Below, piece by piece: positions 38,106 to 47,400 of a stretch of DNA of 64,000 bases. The DNA is from Chryseobacterium sp. S0630 (GTDB taxonomy: Bacteria > Bacteroidota > Bacteroidia > Flavobacteriales > Weeksellaceae): NCBI RefSeq assembly GCF_024158915.1, contig NZ_JAMZGF010000010.1, positions 46,838 to 110,837 of the forward strand. The letters run 5' to 3'. The notes below the pieces were generated by a model. The model was not told where the DNA came from, searched no databases, and saw only the letters and a list, made by a program, of their open reading frames with translations. Position 1 is the stretch's first letter; the number at the start of each line of letters is the position of its first letter. A program made the position numbers and the translations under genes.

Positions 38106-38346
38106 ATAAACTGAGCCACCACTTTGTTTTCTGTAACGACCCGAATATTTTTTATTCAGTCTTTGCCTTTTGAGCAGCCATATTTTTAACTTTTATTCTT
38201 CTATTAAAGAACAATACTTGTCGGAATTTTAAAGCTCTGTATGATTGGGATTATCCAAGACAGAAAACATAGCCAGGCTTTATAGGGGTCTACACAGACC
38301 AGATTGAACTCATCAATTTATAGAAACTAAATACTAAAAATAATTT
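38106..38346 (+). promoter_or_regulatory. long leader of the cold-shock protein gene
   Basis: A region of about 240 bases without a gene, between the promoter element and the start codon. It can form local hairpins such as GGTCT-ACAC-AGACC (38287-38300). Long structured leaders are known on cold-shock mRNAs in other bacteria; the same role here is inferred. Confidence 0.45.
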
Positions 38347-38769
38347 ATGGCAGATTCTTTTTCTAAAAAGGAAAATTTCAAGAAAAAAATTCAAAAGCAA
38401 AAAGAAAAGGCGCTAAGACGCGAAGAACGTAAAACGAACAACAACAAAGGAGCGGAGGATGTCTTCATGTATGTAGACGAATTCGGAAGATTAACATCTA
38501 CTCCACCTGAACAAAGACAGGAAGTAAATCTTGATGACATTCAATTGGGTGCAGCACCTATCATTGAAGAAGATCCAAGAAAAACAGGAATTGTTACTTT
38601 CCTGAGCGAAAAAGGATATGGTTTCATTACGGAAGATAATTCCAAAGAAAACATCTTCTTCCACAACAACAACTGTGCAGAACCGGTGAAAAAAGGGAAT
38701 AAGGTATCTTTTGAAAAAGAGAAATCTCCTAAAGGATTTTCTGCTGTTGAAATTCAGATTGTTAAATAA
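38347..38769 (+). CDS. cold-shock-domain protein with basic N-terminus
   Basis: A 140-aa protein. Residues 1-40 are strongly basic and helical (KKENFKKKIQKQKEKALRREERK). A short linker follows, and the C-terminal 65 residues form a cold-shock domain: TGIVTFLSEKGYGFITED ... ENIFFHNNN. These carry the RNP1-like KGYGFI and RNP2-like IFFH nucleic-acid-binding motifs. It is expected to bind single-stranded RNA as a chaperone. The lysine-rich extension is common in Bacteroidota homologues. A terminator follows at 38825. Confidence 0.9.
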   Translation: MADSFSKKENFKKKIQKQKEKALRREERKTNNNKGAEDVFMYVDEFGRLTSTPPEQRQEVNLDDIQLGAAPIIEEDPRKTGIVTFLSEKGYGFITEDNSKENIFFHNNNCAEPVKKGNKVSFEKEKSPKGFSAVEIQIVK

Positions 38770-38824
38770 TATGTACTTATAAAATGCTTCTGTCTTAAAA
38801 GCAGATTCATTTTAAACCATACAC

Positions 38825-38858
38825 AAAGAGACTGCCCGTTAGGACAGTCTCTTTTTTT
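38825..38858 (+). terminator. terminator of the cold-shock gene
   Basis: Stem AAAGAGACTG / CAGTCTCTTT, 10-base loop, seven T. Confidence 0.85.
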
Positions 38859-38970
38859 AGGGACATATAAAAAAAGTTAACTCAACTTTAAAAAGTTAGA
38901 TTCTAACGCAAGATCCTGGAATTATTTCAATTAGCATTACGGGAATCCGTAGAATCCGGTTAAAACATAA

Positions 38971-38998
38971 AAGAAGCTGCCTAAAAAGACAGCTCCTT
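38971..38998 (-). terminator. probable terminator of the RND efflux operon
   Basis: On the minus strand GGAGCTGTC / GCAGCTTC with a 7-base loop, then TTTTATG. It lies 20 bases beyond the outer-membrane subunit gene. Confidence 0.6.
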
Positions 38999-39018
38999 CA
39001 TCGTAAAAAAAGTAAAAA

Positions 39019-40470
39019 TTAATCCAGTTTCCCTCCCAGTGCTTTAAACAGCAGGACGTTATTTCTGGTATTCTGGTGCTGAAACTGCAGTAAATCCAGC
39101 TCAGCAGTTAATTTGCTTTTCTGAGAATTGATCAGTTCAAAATAGTTTGCATAACCTGTCAGATACAGATCGTTGGAAACCTCAACACCACGGTCAAGGA
39201 AACCTACTTCTTCTGATTTAAGCTTTAAGACACGCTCATAGATCTTCGTCTGTTTTAAAATAGACTGAAGTTCATTAAAAGCAGTCGTGATACTTTTCTG
39301 ATAGTTTAAAAAAGCAATTTCCTGCTCTTTGCTCGCTACTTTAAATTCATATTTCAACTGTCCTTTATTGAAAACTGGAACCATTAATCCTCCCAACAAC
39401 TGCCCGGCCAGTGAACTTGGCTTGAAGAATGTTTCTACAGAAAAAGAATTCAGTCCGAAACCTGCACCCAGATCAATTTTAGGATAAAAAGCAGCTCTTG
39501 CAGCTTTCGCATCAGCCTGAGAAGCTTCCAACACATAATAGTTTGCGGCTACATCCGGTCTGGAATGGATCACATTTTCTACATTAATGGTTTTATTCAG
39601 GACTTCCATATTGGTAGGCATCAGTATTTTGCCTCGCTTCACATCTCCACCATAACTTCCCGTCAAGGTTGTAATCGCCTGTTCTACCGTAACGATTTCT
39701 ACTCTGATGTGTTCAATCTCTGCCAGCCAGTTGTTATTCTGAGCTTTGAATTGCTGAACTGCCAACTCCGTGGCTTTTCCCACTTCACGCTGGGCCAGAA
39801 CAATTTCAAAGGCTCTTTGCTGAAGTTTATAGTTCTTCTGATAAATGGCAAGACGATTATCCAACGCTACCAACTGGTAATACAGATTGGCAATATCTGT
39901 GAAAAGTTCTACCTGCAATAATCTTAATCCTTCTGTGGAAGCCAGATATTTCTTCTGAGCCGCAATCTTCTTATTTTTCAGTTTTCCCCAGGCATCAATT
40001 TCCCAGCTGCTTCTTGCTCCCAGCCAGTAATTAGGAGTAAAATCTCTGTTGATTTTCTGATTTTCCGTAATATTAGGGGAAAGATTGGTATCATAGTTTC
40101 CAACGCCTTCCATGGTATATTTTCCGTAGCGGTCACCGGAAGCCTGTACTCCCACTTCAAGAGATGGCAATAGATCCATCTTCGATCTTTGAAGGAAACT
40201 GTTGGCAATTTCCACTCTTTGCCGGGCAATTTGAAAATCCGGATTAGCCTGAACTACTTTATCAAAAAGTTCAAGCAGGTTTGGATCTGTAAAATAAGCT
40301 TTCAGATTGATTTGCTGGAATTCATCCGGAGATTTATTTTTGTCAGCTTTAATGATCTCCTCTGGTAATTCCTGGGCTTTTTTCAGCTCTGTTACTTTGG
40401 GAACAGCACACGAAACCAGGCTCAGTGACGCTATTCCATACAATATATTTCTATGATTTAATCTTTTCAT
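39019..40470 (-). CDS. TolC/OprM-type outer-membrane factor of an RND pump
   Basis: A 483-aa lipoprotein. The start at 40470 gives a signal sequence with lipobox (LYGIASLSLVSC), followed by the two repeated OEP domains with long amphipathic helices (LLQVELFTDIANLYYQLVALD; LSQ-type repeats near the end). It forms the outer-membrane channel of the tripartite pump. The start overlaps the end of the inner-membrane gene by 20 bases, so translation is probably coupled. Confidence 0.92.
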   Translation of the reverse strand: MKRLNHRNILYGIASLSLVSCAVPKVTELKKAQELPEEIIKADKNKSPDEFQQINLKAYFTDPNLLELFDKVVQANPDFQIARQRVEIANSFLQRSKMDLLPSLEVGVQASGDRYGKYTMEGVGNYDTNLSPNITENQKINRDFTPNYWLGARSSWEIDAWGKLKNKKIAAQKKYLASTEGLRLLQVELFTDIANLYYQLVALDNRLAIYQKNYKLQQRAFEIVLAQREVGKATELAVQQFKAQNNNWLAEIEHIRVEIVTVEQAITTLTGSYGGDVKRGKILMPTNMEVLNKTINVENVIHSRPDVAANYYVLEASQADAKAARAAFYPKIDLGAGFGLNSFSVETFFKPSSLAGQLLGGLMVPVFNKGQLKYEFKVASKEQEIAFLNYQKSITTAFNELQSILKQTKIYERVLKLKSEEVGFLDRGVEVSNDLYLTGYANYFELINSQKSKLTAELDLLQFQHQNTRNNVLLFKALGGKLD

Positions 40471-43400
40471 CTTTCTTCTTATTTTCAAGTTTTGCAAAGA
40501 ATATATACAGTCCCGGAATCACCACCAGTCCGAAAATGGTTCCGATGAGCATTCCTCCTGCCGCAGCAGTACCAATGGAACGGTTACCGATTGCTCCCGC
40601 TCCTGATGCAATACATAAAGGAATAAGCCCTGCTACAAATGCAAACGAAGTCATCAGAATTGGTCTCAGACGTTGTCTTGCGCCTTCAATAGCGGCCGGA
40701 ATAATATCAAATCCCTGTTTGTTTCTTGCTACTGCAAATTCTACGATCAGGATGGCGTTTTTGGCCAGAAGCCCAATCAGCATGACCAACGCTACCTGTG
40801 CATAGATATTATTATCCAATCCCATTAGTACCAATGCGATGTAAGACCCGAAAATTCCTGTTGGAAGGCTTAATAATACAGGCATTGGAAGAAGGAAACT
40901 TTCGTATTGAGCAGCTAATAAAAGATACACGAATAAAAGGCAGATCGCGAAGATATAAACGGTTTGGTTTCCTGATAAGATCTCTTCCCTTGTCATACCC
41001 GACCATTCAATATCGAATCCTCTTGGCAGGGTTTCTTTAGCTACACGTTCTACGGCTGCAATGGCATCTCCGGAACTGTAACCGTCTGCAGGTTCTCCGT
41101 TGATCATCGCAGACATATACATGTTGTATCTTGTCAGTACTTCAGGGCCGTATACCTTTTCAATAGTGATGAAAGTTGAGAAAGGAACCATTTCACCTTT
41201 ATCATTTTTTAAATATAAATTCAGAATGCTTTCCGGGGTATCTCTGTGCTCCGGACTTGCCTGCACCATCACTTTATACATCTGACTGAAACGGATAAAA
41301 TTCGTGGCATAATAAGATCCCAGCATAGTCTGTAACGTTGACATGGCGTTGTCTACCGATACTCCTTTCTTCGCTGCCATATCATAATCTACATTGATCA
41401 TGTATTGCGGGAAAGTGGCATCAAAGCTGGTAAAGTTGTTCTGCAGTTCAGGAGCTTCGTTTAATTTCTTAACAAAATCCTTCGTGATCTTATCTGTATT
41501 TTCAATCGTTCCTCCGGTTCTGTCCAGTAAACGCAATTCAAAGCCGCTGGTATTACCGAAACCAGGAACCGTTGGCGGAGCAAAAATTTCAATCTGAGCA
41601 TCTGCAATGCTTTTTGTTTTGTCTGAAAGTTCTGCGATCAGATCGTTCACTGAAATATTTCTTTCTTTCCAGTCTTTAAGGTTAATCATCGCCATTCCGT
41701 AAGAAGAACCTGCAATTTCTGTTACGATGCTGTATCCTGCAAGTGTGGTCACGTTTTCCACTCCTTTGATCTTCTTGGCAATCACTGTAACTTCATCCAG
41801 CACCTTTTCTGTTCTTTCTACCGTTGCTCCCTGCGGAGTCGTTACACTTACATATACCATTCCCTGATCTTCCATTGGAATAAACCCAGTTGGAAGGAAT
41901 TTACTGGTCACAAAAGTAAGTCCGACAAATAAAAATAACAGTCCGAAAGTCACTGTAGTTCTTGTGGCAAATTTTGATAAAATACCTACATAACCATTCG
42001 TTAATCTTTCAAATCCTGTATTGAAACTCTGGAAAGCCCTGTCAATAATGGTTTTCTTTTTATTATGGTCATGAGGCTTTAAAATAATCGCACAAAGTGC
42101 CGGAGTAAGCGTCAGGGCATTCACCCCAGAAATCACAATACTGATGGCCAGCGTTAATGAAAACTGACGGTAAAAAACGCCTACCGGACCATCCAGAAAT
42201 GCTACAGGAATAAATACAGCAGACATCACAATGGTAATCGCTACTACAGCTCCCGCAATTTCTTTGGTGGCACTGATGGTGGCATCCATCGCATTCATTC
42301 CTTCTTCCATTTTCACGTGAACGGCTTCAACAACGACAATGGCATTATCGACGACAATTCCGATGGCAAGAACCAATGCGAACAATGTTAAAAGGTTAAC
42401 AGAGAAATCCAGCATATTCATAAAGGCAAAAGTTCCTACCAATGCTACCGGTACAGCCAGTACAGGAATCAATGTGGAACGCCAGTCCTGAAGGAAAATA
42501 AACACAACAATTCCTACCAGAATAAAGGCTTCGATAAGGGTTGTCAGTACCGCACTGATAGAAGCATCCAGGAATCGGGAAACATCATAAGCCATGTTAT
42601 ATTCCATTCCGGGAGGGAAAGAAGTAACTTTTAATTCTTCCATTTTTGCCTTTACGCTTTCAATCACTTCAGAAGCATTGGAGCCGGGACGTTGTTTCAT
42701 CATAATCGATGCAGAAGGCCTTCCGTCTGTTTTGGAAACCATTCCGTAGTTCATCGCTCCGAATTCCACTTTCGCAATATCTTTAAGCTTTAAAATAGTT
42801 CCATCCACATCAGATCTGATGGGAACTTCCTCATATTGTTTAGGCTCAAAAAACTTTCCTTTATATTTGATTACATACTGAAGCTGGCTTGAGGTTTTAC
42901 CAGAGGTTTCACCTACTTTTCCAGGTGCAGCAGAAATATTCTGTTTTTGCAGGGAAGTGATCACTTCATCTGCTGAAATATTATAAGCTGCCATTTTCTG
43001 AGGATCCAGCCATACTCTCATGGAATATTCTTTCTGCCCCATGATTTCAGCACGTCCTACTCCATCAATACGTTTCAGTTCCTGAAGGACGTTGATATCT
43101 GTAAAGTTATAAATGAACTGTTCATCCTGGCTCGGATCTGCACTGGTGATGTTAAGGTACATCAGCATACTGTTCACCTCTTTTTCAGTAGTTACACCGG
43201 CTCTGATTACTTCTTCAGGAAGTTCATCAAGAATAGTCGTTACCCTGTTCTGAACATTTACTGCTGCCACATCAGGATCTGTTCCTACTTCAAAGAAAAC
43301 CTGAATGAGCGTAAGACCATCATTGGAGGTTACTGTAGACATATAAGTCATTCCCGGAACTCCATTGATCGCACGTTCCAGAGGAAGGGCTACCGCATTG

Positions 43401-43573
43401 GCAGATACTTCGGCGTTTGCTCCTGTATATTTTGCTGTAACGGTTACTGAAGGCGGTACAATATCGGGAAACTGGGTGATGGGCATTTTAAGCAACGCCA
43501 TAATTCCCAGCAATACAAATAATATGGAAATAACCAACGAAAGAACCTTTCGTCTTATAAACATTTCTACCAT
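40451..43573 (-). CDS. RND multidrug efflux permease (HAE1/AcrB type)
   Basis: A 1040-aa inner-membrane proton antiporter. The N-terminus FIRRKVLSLVISILFVLLGIMALLKMPITQFPDIVPP is typical of AcrB-like pumps. The proton-relay region in helix 4 (LALVLAIGIVVDNAIVVVEAVH) keeps both aspartate-flanking segments, and GAGAIGNRSIGTAAAGGM closes the family signature. The substrates are unpredictable but such pumps usually expel hydrophobic drugs, detergents or dyes. It is second or third in an operon with the adaptor and the outer-membrane factor. Confidence 0.95.
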   Translation of the reverse strand: MVEMFIRRKVLSLVISILFVLLGIMALLKMPITQFPDIVPPSVTVTAKYTGANAEVSANAVALPLERAINGVPGMTYMSTVTSNDGLTLIQVFFEVGTDPDVAAVNVQNRVTTILDELPEEVIRAGVTTEKEVNSMLMYLNITSADPSQDEQFIYNFTDINVLQELKRIDGVGRAEIMGQKEYSMRVWLDPQKMAAYNISADEVITSLQKQNISAAPGKVGETSGKTSSQLQYVIKYKGKFFEPKQYEEVPIRSDVDGTILKLKDIAKVEFGAMNYGMVSKTDGRPSASIMMKQRPGSNASEVIESVKAKMEELKVTSFPPGMEYNMAYDVSRFLDASISAVLTTLIEAFILVGIVVFIFLQDWRSTLIPVLAVPVALVGTFAFMNMLDFSVNLLTLFALVLAIGIVVDNAIVVVEAVHVKMEEGMNAMDATISATKEIAGAVVAITIVMSAVFIPVAFLDGPVGVFYRQFSLTLAISIVISGVNALTLTPALCAIILKPHDHNKKKTIIDRAFQSFNTGFERLTNGYVGILSKFATRTTVTFGLLFLFVGLTFVTSKFLPTGFIPMEDQGMVYVSVTTPQGATVERTEKVLDEVTVIAKKIKGVENVTTLAGYSIVTEIAGSSYGMAMINLKDWKERNISVNDLIAELSDKTKSIADAQIEIFAPPTVPGFGNTSGFELRLLDRTGGTIENTDKITKDFVKKLNEAPELQNNFTSFDATFPQYMINVDYDMAAKKGVSVDNAMSTLQTMLGSYYATNFIRFSQMYKVMVQASPEHRDTPESILNLYLKNDKGEMVPFSTFITIEKVYGPEVLTRYNMYMSAMINGEPADGYSSGDAIAAVERVAKETLPRGFDIEWSGMTREEILSGNQTVYIFAICLLFVYLLLAAQYESFLLPMPVLLSLPTGIFGSYIALVLMGLDNNIYAQVALVMLIGLLAKNAILIVEFAVARNKQGFDIIPAAIEGARQRLRPILMTSFAFVAGLIPLCIASGAGAIGNRSIGTAAAGGMLIGTIFGLVVIPGLYIFFAKLENKKKDEKIKS

Positions 43574-43601
43574 AGTTAGTTGATTTAAAGATTATGAAAG
43601 G

Positions 43602-44690
43602 TTAATACTTCTTTTTGATTTTGATGATATCACCATCTTTCAAAGACTGAGTCCCTTCATAAATGATTAAATCTCCCTTTTTAAGACCGCTTTCTACCAT
43701 ATAAGAATCTCTTAAAGTAGTTCCGATCTTAATATTGGTCATTTTCACTTTATTCTGTTTATCTACTACAAAAACATAGGTCTTATCCTGAATGGAGAAG
43801 GTAGATTTTTGTGGAATAAGGATCGCATTATTCTGTTGTTCAGAAATGATAAGCTTCCCGGAAGTACCGTGTTTGATCAAACGGTCCGGATTCGGGAAAA
43901 GCACTTTATAACGAATAGAACCTGTGGTTCTGTCGATTTCCCCTTCGGCTGTTTTCAAAGCTCCGTTGAACTGGTAATTAACTCCATTCGGAAGTGTTAG
44001 CTCAATCTTCTGATGACTTCCGATCTTATCATTGGCCAAAAGTTCAAAATACAGATTTTCAGGAATGGAGAAATAGGCATATACTTCGTTCAGTTGGGAA
44101 AGTGTGGTTAGCAATGTTCCATTTTCTACCAAACTTCCATCTTTATGGGGAATTACATCAATTACCCCATCAAAAGGTGCAGTGATTCTTGTAAAGCTTA
44201 TTTTCTGAAGAACTATCCTCTTTTCTGCATCAGCAAATGCATGTTTTGCTTTGGCGGAGGACAGTTTTGCTTTCACCATTTCCAATTCATTATTAGCAAC
44301 AAATTTTTTAGCATGAAGACTCTGAATCTGTTTCAGCTCTACTTCTGCAATCCTAACGTCTGCTTCAGTCTGTTTTAATGTTGCATTGGCTTTCAGAAGT
44401 TCCATCTGAAGTTCAGCATCATTGATTTTAAATAAAGCCTGTCCCTGATGCACAAACTGCCCCTCGTTGACATAAATATGCTGTATAATACCTCCAATTC
44501 TGGAACGCATTTCAACATTCTTTTTTGCCTGGATATCGGTCACAAACTGGTTGCTTACCAATGTATCTTTTTCTTTGATTTCCAGTACGGGAACTTCTTT
44601 ATCTTTCTGGTTGTTTTTCTCCTTGTCTTTACTGCATGACACAGCGAATAATGTTGCAAGAATGCAAATTATTACAGTTTTAAAATACAT
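43602..44690 (-). CDS. RND efflux periplasmic adaptor (membrane fusion protein)
   Basis: A 362-aa lipoprotein (signal with lipobox TLFAVSC). It has the barrel-sandwich lipoyl halves (GIIQHIYVNEGQFVHQGQALFKI; ITAPFDGVIDVIPHKDGSLVENGT) around an alpha-hairpin and a C-terminal beta-barrel with VENGLKKGDLIIYEG-like ending. It links the AcrB-type pump to the TolC-like channel. It lies 28 bases upstream of the pump gene. Confidence 0.93.
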   Translation of the reverse strand: MYFKTVIICILATLFAVSCSKDKEKNNQKDKEVPVLEIKEKDTLVSNQFVTDIQAKKNVEMRSRIGGIIQHIYVNEGQFVHQGQALFKINDAELQMELLKANATLKQTEADVRIAEVELKQIQSLHAKKFVANNELEMVKAKLSSAKAKHAFADAEKRIVLQKISFTRITAPFDGVIDVIPHKDGSLVENGTLLTTLSQLNEVYAYFSIPENLYFELLANDKIGSHQKIELTLPNGVNYQFNGALKTAEGEIDRTTGSIRYKVLFPNPDRLIKHGTSGKLIISEQQNNAILIPQKSTFSIQDKTYVFVVDKQNKVKMTNIKIGTTLRDSYMVESGLKKGDLIIYEGTQSLKDGDIIKIKKKY

Positions 44691-44750
44691 TTTTAAATGT
44701 TTAAGTTATAAAATTTCCGTTAAAATGATTTGGTTTTCAAAAACTTAAAC

Positions 44751-45083
44751 CTAGTACAACTGAAGAAGATGGAGAAAGGATTTAACTCCACAAATAATAG
44801 AAATTGCAATTTCAGGAAGTGTAACTTTTGGAATAACTTTTAAAATTCCTGAAAAATCTGCAATTGCAGGATCATTTTTTTTAACTGATTGTTTTACAAT
44901 TTTAGCAGCTGCAGGCAATGCATGCGTATTCATATCTGCTTCTTCGTAAACATCCAGAACATGAATGTTGGTTACAGGCGGAACATGAGGAATATTCTGC
45001 AACGATTTTTCTGCCCAATTCGAATTGAAAAGAGAAAAAACCAGTAGGATATAGAATAAGAAAAATGACCTCAGACTTGCCAT
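44751..45083 (-). CDS. small exported protein at the head of the efflux operon
   Basis: A 110-aa protein with an N-terminal hydrophobic segment (SFFLFYILLVFSLFNSNWA) that should be a signal peptide or membrane anchor. The mature part contains no motif I recognise; it has a proline-valine stretch (NIPHVPPVTNIHVLDVY) and a hydrophobic C-terminus (IAISIICGVKSFLHLLQLY). It is 60 bases upstream of the adaptor gene on the same strand, so it may be the first gene of the operon. An annotation as a real gene rests on the signal peptide and position only. Confidence 0.5.
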   Translation of the reverse strand: MASLRSFFLFYILLVFSLFNSNWAEKSLQNIPHVPPVTNIHVLDVYEEADMNTHALPAAAKIVKQSVKKNDPAIADFSGILKVIPKVTLPEIAISIICGVKSFLHLLQLY

Positions 45084-45217
45084 GTCAACCAGAACACATT
45101 AGTTTTTCAGTAAAAAACGATAATCCGGCAAAATTAGTGATTTTTACTGGGAAATCCGGCCATTGAACTGTTAAAAAAACTTAAACAATGGAGGAGTAAT
45201 TCTACTCATTCGTATTG

Positions 45218-45284
45218 GGATTTCTACGGAATGACAAATTGAACGTGAAGTCTATTCATGCAGCCTGTCATACCGAAGGAATCC
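45218..45284. repeat. REP-like inverted repeat, diverged copy
   Basis: Arms 45218-45236 and 45266-45284 are inverted repeats at 16 of 19 positions and belong to the same family as 18525-18590 (GGAATGACA / TGTCAT). Confidence 0.6.
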
Positions 45285-45323
45285 AACTTCTAAAATTCTG
45301 AATGAAAAATGGCATTAGGTTTC

Positions 45324-45375
45324 GGCTAAAGCCAATTGAAATTTTGTTTTTTTATTCAAACGGGCTAAAGCCCGT
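45324..45375. repeat. paired GGCTAAAGCC palindromes
   Basis: GGCTAAAGCC at 45324-45333 and ACGGGCTAAAGCCCGT at 45360-45375 are separated by an AT-rich spacer. They look like a dispersed palindromic element at the 3' side of the SRPBCC gene. With the previous repeat they account for most of the 305-base gap. Confidence 0.65.
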
Positions 45376-45388
45376 TTCTATTGAATAA

Positions 45389-45841
45389 TTAGAACAATTT
45401 GCTGAGTACTCTGAAGCGGTAATCAAAGATGTGTTCCAGTTTCTTTTTCACAAAAAGACGATGGGCAAATTCTCCTAAAAATCCCATTGGAAGTTCATAA
45501 TCTATGGTATCTCTCATCAGAACACCTTCTTCATTGGGAATAAATTCATGGTGGTGGTTCCAGAGTTTGTATGGCCCTTTTTTCTGAAAATCAATGAAGC
45601 TTTTCTGAAAATCTACGTGGGTGATCTCCGTCTGCCACTTCATTTTGATACCGAATAATGGAGAAACATAATAATCAATGAGCATTCCTTCATAGATTTC
45701 ATCATCTTCCATTTCCGTTAATACAATGAAGCCCATATCTTTCGGTGTAATTTCTGAAAGATTGTTTGCGGAGGAAAAAAATTTCCAGGCCGTTTCTATA
45801 TCACAATTGAGCTGTTGTTCACGGAAAAGGGTATGTTTCAT
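45389..45841 (-). CDS. SRPBCC-family ligand-binding protein
   Basis: A 150-aa single-domain protein of the START/Bet v1 fold class. The opening FREQQLNCDIETAWKFFSSANNLSEITPKDMGF matches the Pfam polyketide-cyclase-like family that binds hydrophobic ligands. Relatives occur near SDR genes and were once named cell division inhibitors, but no function is established. It is monocistronic here, with repeats downstream. Confidence 0.8.
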   Translation of the reverse strand: MKHTLFREQQLNCDIETAWKFFSSANNLSEITPKDMGFIVLTEMEDDEIYEGMLIDYYVSPLFGIKMKWQTEITHVDFQKSFIDFQKKGPYKLWNHHHEFIPNEEGVLMRDTIDYELPMGFLGEFAHRLFVKKKLEHIFDYRFRVLSKLF

Positions 45842-45892
45842 AAGGCAAAATCAGTTAACAGGATTGTTATGAAACAAATGTATGACAAAGAT

Positions 45893-46540
45893 TTAATTAT
45901 AGATCCACATCAGGACAGGTTTTCCTGATTTCTGAATCATCGGATCAATTTCCTTCATGGCATTGTTGGAAACAGTTGGACAACCCCAACCTTCAGGAGA
46001 TCCGTTAGGGAAAGTTTCAGTATCACTCATCAGATTCCAGGAATGAAAGACAATAAATCTTTTCAAAACATTACTGTTGGTTTCTTCAAGGCCGTGCATC
46101 AGATATTTTATATTGATTCCCCAGTCGCTGTAGCCTCTTCCTTCCAGTTTATACTTTCCTAAAGATGAAAGGTGGCTTCCGTCTTCATTGCTGAAACCAG
46201 GATTTTCTTTAGAATTATCTTTACTCCAGGAATTGGAACCGCATCCATGCCCTACCAGATATTTTTTCGAAATCTTATTATTTTTAAAATCCCAGACAAA
46301 AAAACGGTTAACGCCGGAGTGAAGGCTCATATCAATAAGAATACAGAAATCTTTGCTAAGATTCTTTGAAGTACAAAATTCCAAGGCTTCTTCTGCTTTT
46401 AATTTTAATTTAGAAAAATCAGCTTCAGGTTTCTTTTCTTCAACTACTGATGTTTCTACCGTTCTTATTGTATTATTTTTCCTCTCCTGAGAACATGAAC
46501 AGATCCAAAAGATGGTGAAAAACAAAAAAATACTTTTCAT
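45893..46540 (-). CDS. lipoprotein with L,D-transpeptidase (YkuD_2-type) catalytic domain
   Basis: A 215-aa lipoprotein (lipobox FWICSC). The catalytic motif GWGCPTVSN holds Cys187 and is preceded by the conserved His in FIVFHSWN. This is the murein L,D-transpeptidase-like family, which acts on peptidoglycan cross-links or related acyl chemistry in the periplasm. It starts three bases after the gene at 46544, so the two form a pair. The exact reaction is not known. Confidence 0.85.
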   Translation of the reverse strand: MKSIFLFFTIFWICSCSQERKNNTIRTVETSVVEEKKPEADFSKLKLKAEEALEFCTSKNLSKDFCILIDMSLHSGVNRFFVWDFKNNKISKKYLVGHGCGSNSWSKDNSKENPGFSNEDGSHLSSLGKYKLEGRGYSDWGINIKYLMHGLEETNSNVLKRFIVFHSWNLMSDTETFPNGSPEGWGCPTVSNNAMKEIDPMIQKSGKPVLMWIYN

Positions 46541-46543
46541 ATT

Positions 46544-47227
46544 TTATTTATAATGCTGAAAGATTCCGAAATCAGAAGGTGTCCATAGTGCTGCTTTCTG
46601 TCCTGCTGCTTTCAAAGCATTATTTGACCAGGTGTTGCAAGTATAAAGAAAACTGTAAGTTCCTTTTGCATCGTAAAAGGCATCGTTATCACCGTAAACA
46701 GCATTGGTAGGAATCAACATGAAATTTCCATTCTGATCTCTGTCAAACTTATCTTCAACATATTTCACCAGATTTTCATACTGATTTCTGCTGATCATAA
46801 TCATTTTACAGTCAGCGCCTTCTTTCATCGTATTATAGTAAGTACAATGCATGGCAGAATCACTTAGCCAGAATGCTGCTTTTATAGCTGTTGAAAATTT
46901 CAGGTCTGCCCACGTAGGTGTATCAAGATAGAAACCTTTATCTCCCCATCCTATTCCTATATACTGATAGTCTGTTTTTTTTGATTTTGTATTGGCAAAA
47001 GGAATTTTCTGGCTCCAGTCCTGCAAGTCGTTTTTCACAGGCATTACAATATCGGTATGCACTCCGTTGGTATAAATATAGATGGGAATGTCTTTCTTTT
47101 GTCCGTCATCTTTTGCAGAAACGGGAATATAGGGAATCAACAGCCCAAGGATCACATAAATAATCACAATTCCTAAAATAATTCCTACCACTTTCAGGAG
47201 ATACATTAATATCGTTTTCACAGTCAT
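46544..47227 (-). CDS. TIGR02117/DUF2459 family membrane-anchored protein
   Basis: A 227-aa protein with one N-terminal membrane anchor (LLKVVGIILGIVIIYVILGLLIPYI). The body IYIYTNGVHTDIVMPVKND, IGWGDKGFYLDTPTW and TCNTWSNNALKAAG has the conserved His and Cys typical of DUF2459. This may be a cysteine-peptidase-like (NlpC-related) fold; no activity is established. It is the first gene of a pair with the L,D-transpeptidase-like lipoprotein, which suggests an envelope role. Confidence 0.85.
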   Translation of the reverse strand: MTVKTILMYLLKVVGIILGIVIIYVILGLLIPYIPVSAKDDGQKKDIPIYIYTNGVHTDIVMPVKNDLQDWSQKIPFANTKSKKTDYQYIGIGWGDKGFYLDTPTWADLKFSTAIKAAFWLSDSAMHCTYYNTMKEGADCKMIMISRNQYENLVKYVEDKFDRDQNGNFMLIPTNAVYGDNDAFYDAKGTYSFLYTCNTWSNNALKAAGQKAALWTPSDFGIFQHYK

Positions 47228-47269
47228 GTTTTTTAATAAAATTTAATCTTTAATTTTTAGTAAAAGTAT

Positions 47270-47299
47270 TTGTTTTAATCGAAAAATTAGCTATATTTA
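47270..47299 (+). promoter_or_regulatory. promoter of the 26-codon basic gene
   Basis: TTG at 47270-47272, a 19-base spacer and TATATTTA at 47292-47299, ending 20 bases before the ATG at 47320. Confidence 0.6.
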
Positions 47300-47319
47300 T
47301 TTACGAAATATTCACAAAT

Positions 47320-47400
47320 ATGCGTAAAAATACTAAATCCCAAAAAAGGTTTAAAGTAAGAGTAAAAACTGCTCCTAAAAGAATACAAAAAAAACGTTGA
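47320..47400 (+). CDS. 26-aa highly basic small protein
   Basis: The frame starts at ATG 47320 and gives a 26-residue peptide beginning MRKNTKSQKRFKVRVKTAPK with a further RIQKKR. Thirteen of the 26 residues are Lys or Arg and there is only one Pro and no acidic residue. It has its own promoter (47270) and its stop codon lies inside the 5' arm of a strong terminator (47397). This compact unit looks like a genuine gene missed by length filters. Composition resembles short ribosomal or nucleic-acid-binding peptides; the family is not recognised. Confidence 0.6.
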   Translation: MRKNTKSQKRFKVRVKTAPKRIQKKR

